Below, piece by piece: positions 5,416 to 6,960 of a stretch of DNA of 6,960 bases. The notes below the pieces were generated by a model. The model was not told where the DNA came from, ran no database searches, and worked only from the letters and a program-made list of their open reading frames with translations. The first letter of the stretch is position 1; the number at the start of each line of letters is the position of its first letter. The stretch lies in NCBI GenBank assembly GCA_029068025.1, contig JAIEDJ010000175.1, positions 1 through 6,960 of the forward strand, in the 5' to 3' direction. The DNA comes from Oscillospiraceae bacterium (GTDB taxonomy: Bacteria; Bacillota; Clostridia; Oscillospirales; Ruminococcaceae). The position numbers and the translations under genes are program-made.

Positions 5416-6610
5416 CGTACAGATCCTTACCCTCGGTAACAATTTCGTCGTACATCATCAGATACTTATCCCCTGCCTCCTGGGAACAGATAACAAAGTC
5501 CTCTCCCCAGTATTCAACGTTGATTTTCTTGAAAACAACGCTCTGACCGCGCAGGATATACACGCCCTGCTCATTGTCCTCATTGAACCGCAGCGCCTTT
5601 CTCGGAACGCGCAGCCCGCCGTAGCTGTTGACGACGATCTTGAAGTTCGCCGTTCTTCCGGACGCCACTGCGGAGTTGAGCTTATCGCACTCAAACACAT
5701 ACACAGCTTCATTGCTGCCGCACGGCTTCATGAAAACCACTTCCGCGTCGAGAAGCTGCGAGCTTGACCCGACACGCAGCGTAACGGTGCTGCCTTCATA
5801 TATCCCAATAAGCTTTTCGGTGCTGATCACAGCCGCCACACGCCAGCGGTAATCGGCAATGAGCTTACCCACTGCTCCGTTGGAACCGCTTTTCTTTGGT
5901 GCCGCCGTGATCTCTTCGATCTTTTCCTTCGTCATCAGATTGACGCTTGAAAAACCTATCTCGCTCTCATAGCCGTCAACTTCACTTACAAAATACCCCG
6001 CGCTTCCGGCCTCGATATCCACGACCTCGCCATGCAGCATGGCATTAAGACTTGCGATCTCATTGTTCAGCAGCTGCTTACGTTCGGCATAACCCTTTGA
6101 TTCACTCAAAGAGATCTCGCGCTTACATAGTGCTTCCAGAAGATCATCCTTCTTTCGGTCGGCGGTATCATAATCACCATCCATAATACTGCTGATCAGC
6201 GCGGAGTGGCTCTCGTTGATCTGAGCCGTAATAGCGTCCATCTGAGAGCTGTCGGTTCCGACGAGCTTTTCAGCGCCGGTCAGAACATCAAGCTTAGCGC
6301 GTATCTTTTCTATCTCACGGCGGTTTGCTATGTCGCTCTCGCTTTTGTAGCGCCGCGCAATGATCGTGCTTTTTCCGACCTTAGAGCCGTCCTCACACTC
6401 ATAGCTCAGCACACCCGAGCCGGAATCATAAATAGGCGTTTCATCGCGCATATACACGCCCTTAAACGGAATTTCCACATCAAGATCATAGCGGTAAGCG
6501 GTCTCAAGCGAGATCTTTTCTCCGCCGGCAAAGAAAGCCTGACCTATGAAAACAGTAATAACAAACAGCGACAAGACCACGATGATAAAACGAGTCCATC
6601 GCGAATTCAT
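5396..6610 (-). CDS. HlyD/RND-like periplasmic-adaptor-type membrane protein, partner unknown
   Basis: The 404-residue product starts MNSRWTRF followed by one hydrophobic segment (about residues 8-28), an N-in single-pass anchor with the bulk outside. The rest resembles a membrane fusion (adaptor) protein: a first barrel-sandwich half (about 45-85, IPFKGVYMRDETPIYDSGSG, then VLSYECEDGSKVGKSTIIA), an alpha-helical hairpin rich in charged residues (about 92-192), a second barrel-sandwich half (about 194-225, GEVVDIEAGSAGYFVSEVDGYE), a beta barrel (about 255-330, WRVAAVISTEKL, then EGSTVTLRV) and a membrane-proximal end (VPRKALRF, then GVYILRGQSVVFKKINVEYWGEDFVI). In known systems such adaptors pair with an ABC or RND exporter; none is encoded here, and in a monoderm there is no outer-membrane channel to meet. 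Its place between hfq and division genes hints at an envelope or septal role, but that is inference. ATG follows GAGGAGG at 5 bases. Confidence 0.75.
   Translation of the reverse strand: MNSRWTRFIIVVLSLFVITVFIGQAFFAGGEKISLETAYRYDLDVEIPFKGVYMRDETPIYDSGSGVLSYECEDGSKVGKSTIIARRYKSESDIANRREIEKIRAKLDVLTGAEKLVGTDSSQMDAITAQINESHSALISSIMDGDYDTADRKKDDLLEALCKREISLSESKGYAERKQLLNNEIASLNAMLHGEVVDIEAGSAGYFVSEVDGYESEIGFSSVNLMTKEKIEEITAAPKKSGSNGAVGKLIADYRWRVAAVISTEKLIGIYEGSTVTLRVGSSSQLLDAEVVFMKPCGSNEAVYVFECDKLNSAVASGRTANFKIVVNSYGGLRVPRKALRFNEDNEQGVYILRGQSVVFKKINVEYWGEDFVICSQEAGDKYLMMYDEIVTEGKDLYDGKVVR
5424..5428 (-). promoter_or_regulatory. Ribosome binding site of ylmE inside the adaptor gene
   Basis: AAGGA lies 8 bases before the ATG at 5413-5415, within codons encoding the last residues of the upstream adaptor. 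It favours this start over the in-frame TTG at 5442 and implies that ribosomes finishing the adaptor gene can re-initiate on ylmE. Confidence 0.6.
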
Positions 6611-6856
6611 TTAGTCCTCCTCGCTCTTTTCATAAGCGTCCAGAATAGACACCGGCTTAAACGGTGTAATGGTCGAGATCGCGTGCTTATAGATCAGGTT
6701 CTGCTTTCCGTCGGTATCGAGGATGACAGTATAGTTATCAAACCCCTTAACTACGCCCTTGAACTGAAAACCATTTGTAATATAAATCGTTACGGGAATC
6801 TTATCCTTCCTCGCCTGATTGAGAAAAACGTCCTGCAAATTGATGTCTTTAGCCAT
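6611..6856 (-). CDS. hfq: RNA chaperone Hfq
   Basis: Hfq forms an Sm-like hexameric ring that binds small RNAs and A- or U-rich RNA. The 81-residue product matches along its whole length: MAKDINLQDVFLN with Q8 of the proximal pocket, R16-K17 on the rim in NQARKDKIPVTIYITNGF, GFDNY with F39-D40 (Sm1), and the hallmark IYKHAIST with Y56-K57-H58 (Sm2), then ITPF and a short acidic tail ending SEED. The short tail fits Firmicute Hfq and differs from the long disordered tail of enterobacteria. I chose ATG at 6854-6856 because GGTGATC sits just upstream; a GTG at 6863-6865, inside that site, would add three residues. It is the first gene of the block in this window. In many Firmicutes hfq follows miaA; what lies upstream here is outside the window. 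Confidence 0.95.
   Translation of the reverse strand: MAKDINLQDVFLNQARKDKIPVTIYITNGFQFKGVVKGFDNYTVILDTDGKQNLIYKHAISTITPFKPVSILDAYEKSEED
6616..6622 (-). promoter_or_regulatory. Strong Shine-Dalgarno of the adaptor gene embedded in the hfq C-terminal codons
   Basis: GAGGAGG lies 5 bases before the adaptor ATG and is part of the codons for the last acidic residues (SEED) of Hfq. The hfq TAA (6611-6613) abuts the ATG (6608-6610) as TAAATG. Ribosomes terminating on hfq would cover this site, so translation of the two genes is probably linked. Confidence 0.7.
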
Positions 6857-6859
6857 TTT

Positions 6860-6866
6860 GATCACC
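6860..6866 (-). promoter_or_regulatory. Ribosome binding site deciding the hfq start
   Basis: GGTGATC is an exact match to the downstream part of the anti-Shine-Dalgarno complement and lies 3 bases before the ATG at 6854-6856, which gives correct ribosome register. The alternative GTG start at 6863-6865 falls inside this site, so ATG is preferred. Confidence 0.65.
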
Positions 6867-6883
6867 CTATCTCTCTATAATGA

Positions 6884-6926
6884 AAAAACGCACAGTTTTT
6901 CCTTAAATTGGGAAAAAAAGCCAATT
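6884..6926. other. AT-rich hfq leader with two short inverted repeats
   Basis: Two small stems are present in the hfq leader. AATTGG (6906-6911) pairs with CCAATT (6921-6926) around a 9-base purine loop on the plus strand, read as a pyrimidine loop (seven T) on the minus strand. AAAAAC (6884-6889) pairs with GTTTTT (6895-6900) around 5 bases. Neither has the GC-rich stem plus U tract of an intrinsic terminator for the minus strand. Oligo-A and oligo-U stretches in an hfq leader could be contacts for Hfq itself, but this is speculative. Confidence 0.3.
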
Positions 6927-6945
6927 ACCCCCAACTATATATATT

Positions 6946-6954
6946 AGTATAACA
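6946..6954 (-). promoter_or_regulatory. Candidate extended -10 promoter element upstream of hfq
   Basis: The minus strand reads TGTTATACT, that is TG-N followed by TATACT, which matches an extended -10 box in a very AT-rich stretch. Transcription would begin roughly 80 bases before the hfq ATG. A -35 box, if any, would fall beyond the right edge, so the assignment is tentative. It is the best promoter candidate for the whole block. Confidence 0.4.
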
Positions 6955-6960
6955 TACTTT

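Noticed and set aside
5416..5442. Longer ylmE starting at an in-frame TTG
   Set aside because: The extra nine residues match nothing in the family, and the ATG at 5413-5415 has AAGGA at a good distance.
6882..6926. Terminator-like A/T hairpins before hfq
   Set aside because: Stems are six base pairs and mostly A-T, with no GC-rich arm; not a credible intrinsic terminator.

Overview
The window carries a single co-directional block on the minus strand, transcribed from the right edge to the left edge: hfq, a single-pass HlyD/RND-like adaptor gene, ylmE (YggS/PLPBP family), sepF, ylmH, divIVA and the 5' three quarters of ileS. The order ylmE-sepF-ylmH-divIVA-ileS is the Gram-positive division-associated cluster (the ylm/divIVA locus next to ftsZ in Bacillus and relatives). 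The protein sequences, the strong GGAGG-type ribosome binding sites and the moderate GC content suggest a Firmicute of class Clostridia, probably a Ruminococcus-like Oscillospirales member. The genus is an inference and has not been tested by search.

Right part (4699-6960): an AT-rich leader with a possible extended -10 motif precedes hfq. The hfq stop codon touches the ATG of the adaptor gene, and the adaptor gene overlaps the start of ylmE by 20 bases, so these three genes are probably translationally coupled. Middle part (3459-4682): sepF and ylmH follow with gaps of 16 and 12 bases. The small membrane protein gene ylmG, which often lies between sepF and ylmH, is absent. Left part (1-3458): a 110-base spacer precedes divIVA, whose product has a long coiled coil and an Ala/Lys/Glu pentad tail. 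A 256-base spacer with an unusually palindromic element then precedes ileS, which runs off the left edge.

Functionally the block joins an RNA chaperone (Hfq), an envelope adaptor of unknown partner, PLP homeostasis (YlmE), Z-ring anchoring to the membrane (SepF), an S4 RNA-binding protein linked to ribosomes (YlmH), a polar/septal curvature-sensing scaffold (DivIVA) and isoleucyl-tRNA charging (IleRS). I see no phage, CRISPR, transposase, tRNA or rRNA gene. Most of the window is conserved core genome. The parts that deserve a second look are the palindromic element at 2131-2257, the orphan adaptor gene placed between hfq and the division genes, and the DivIVA tail.
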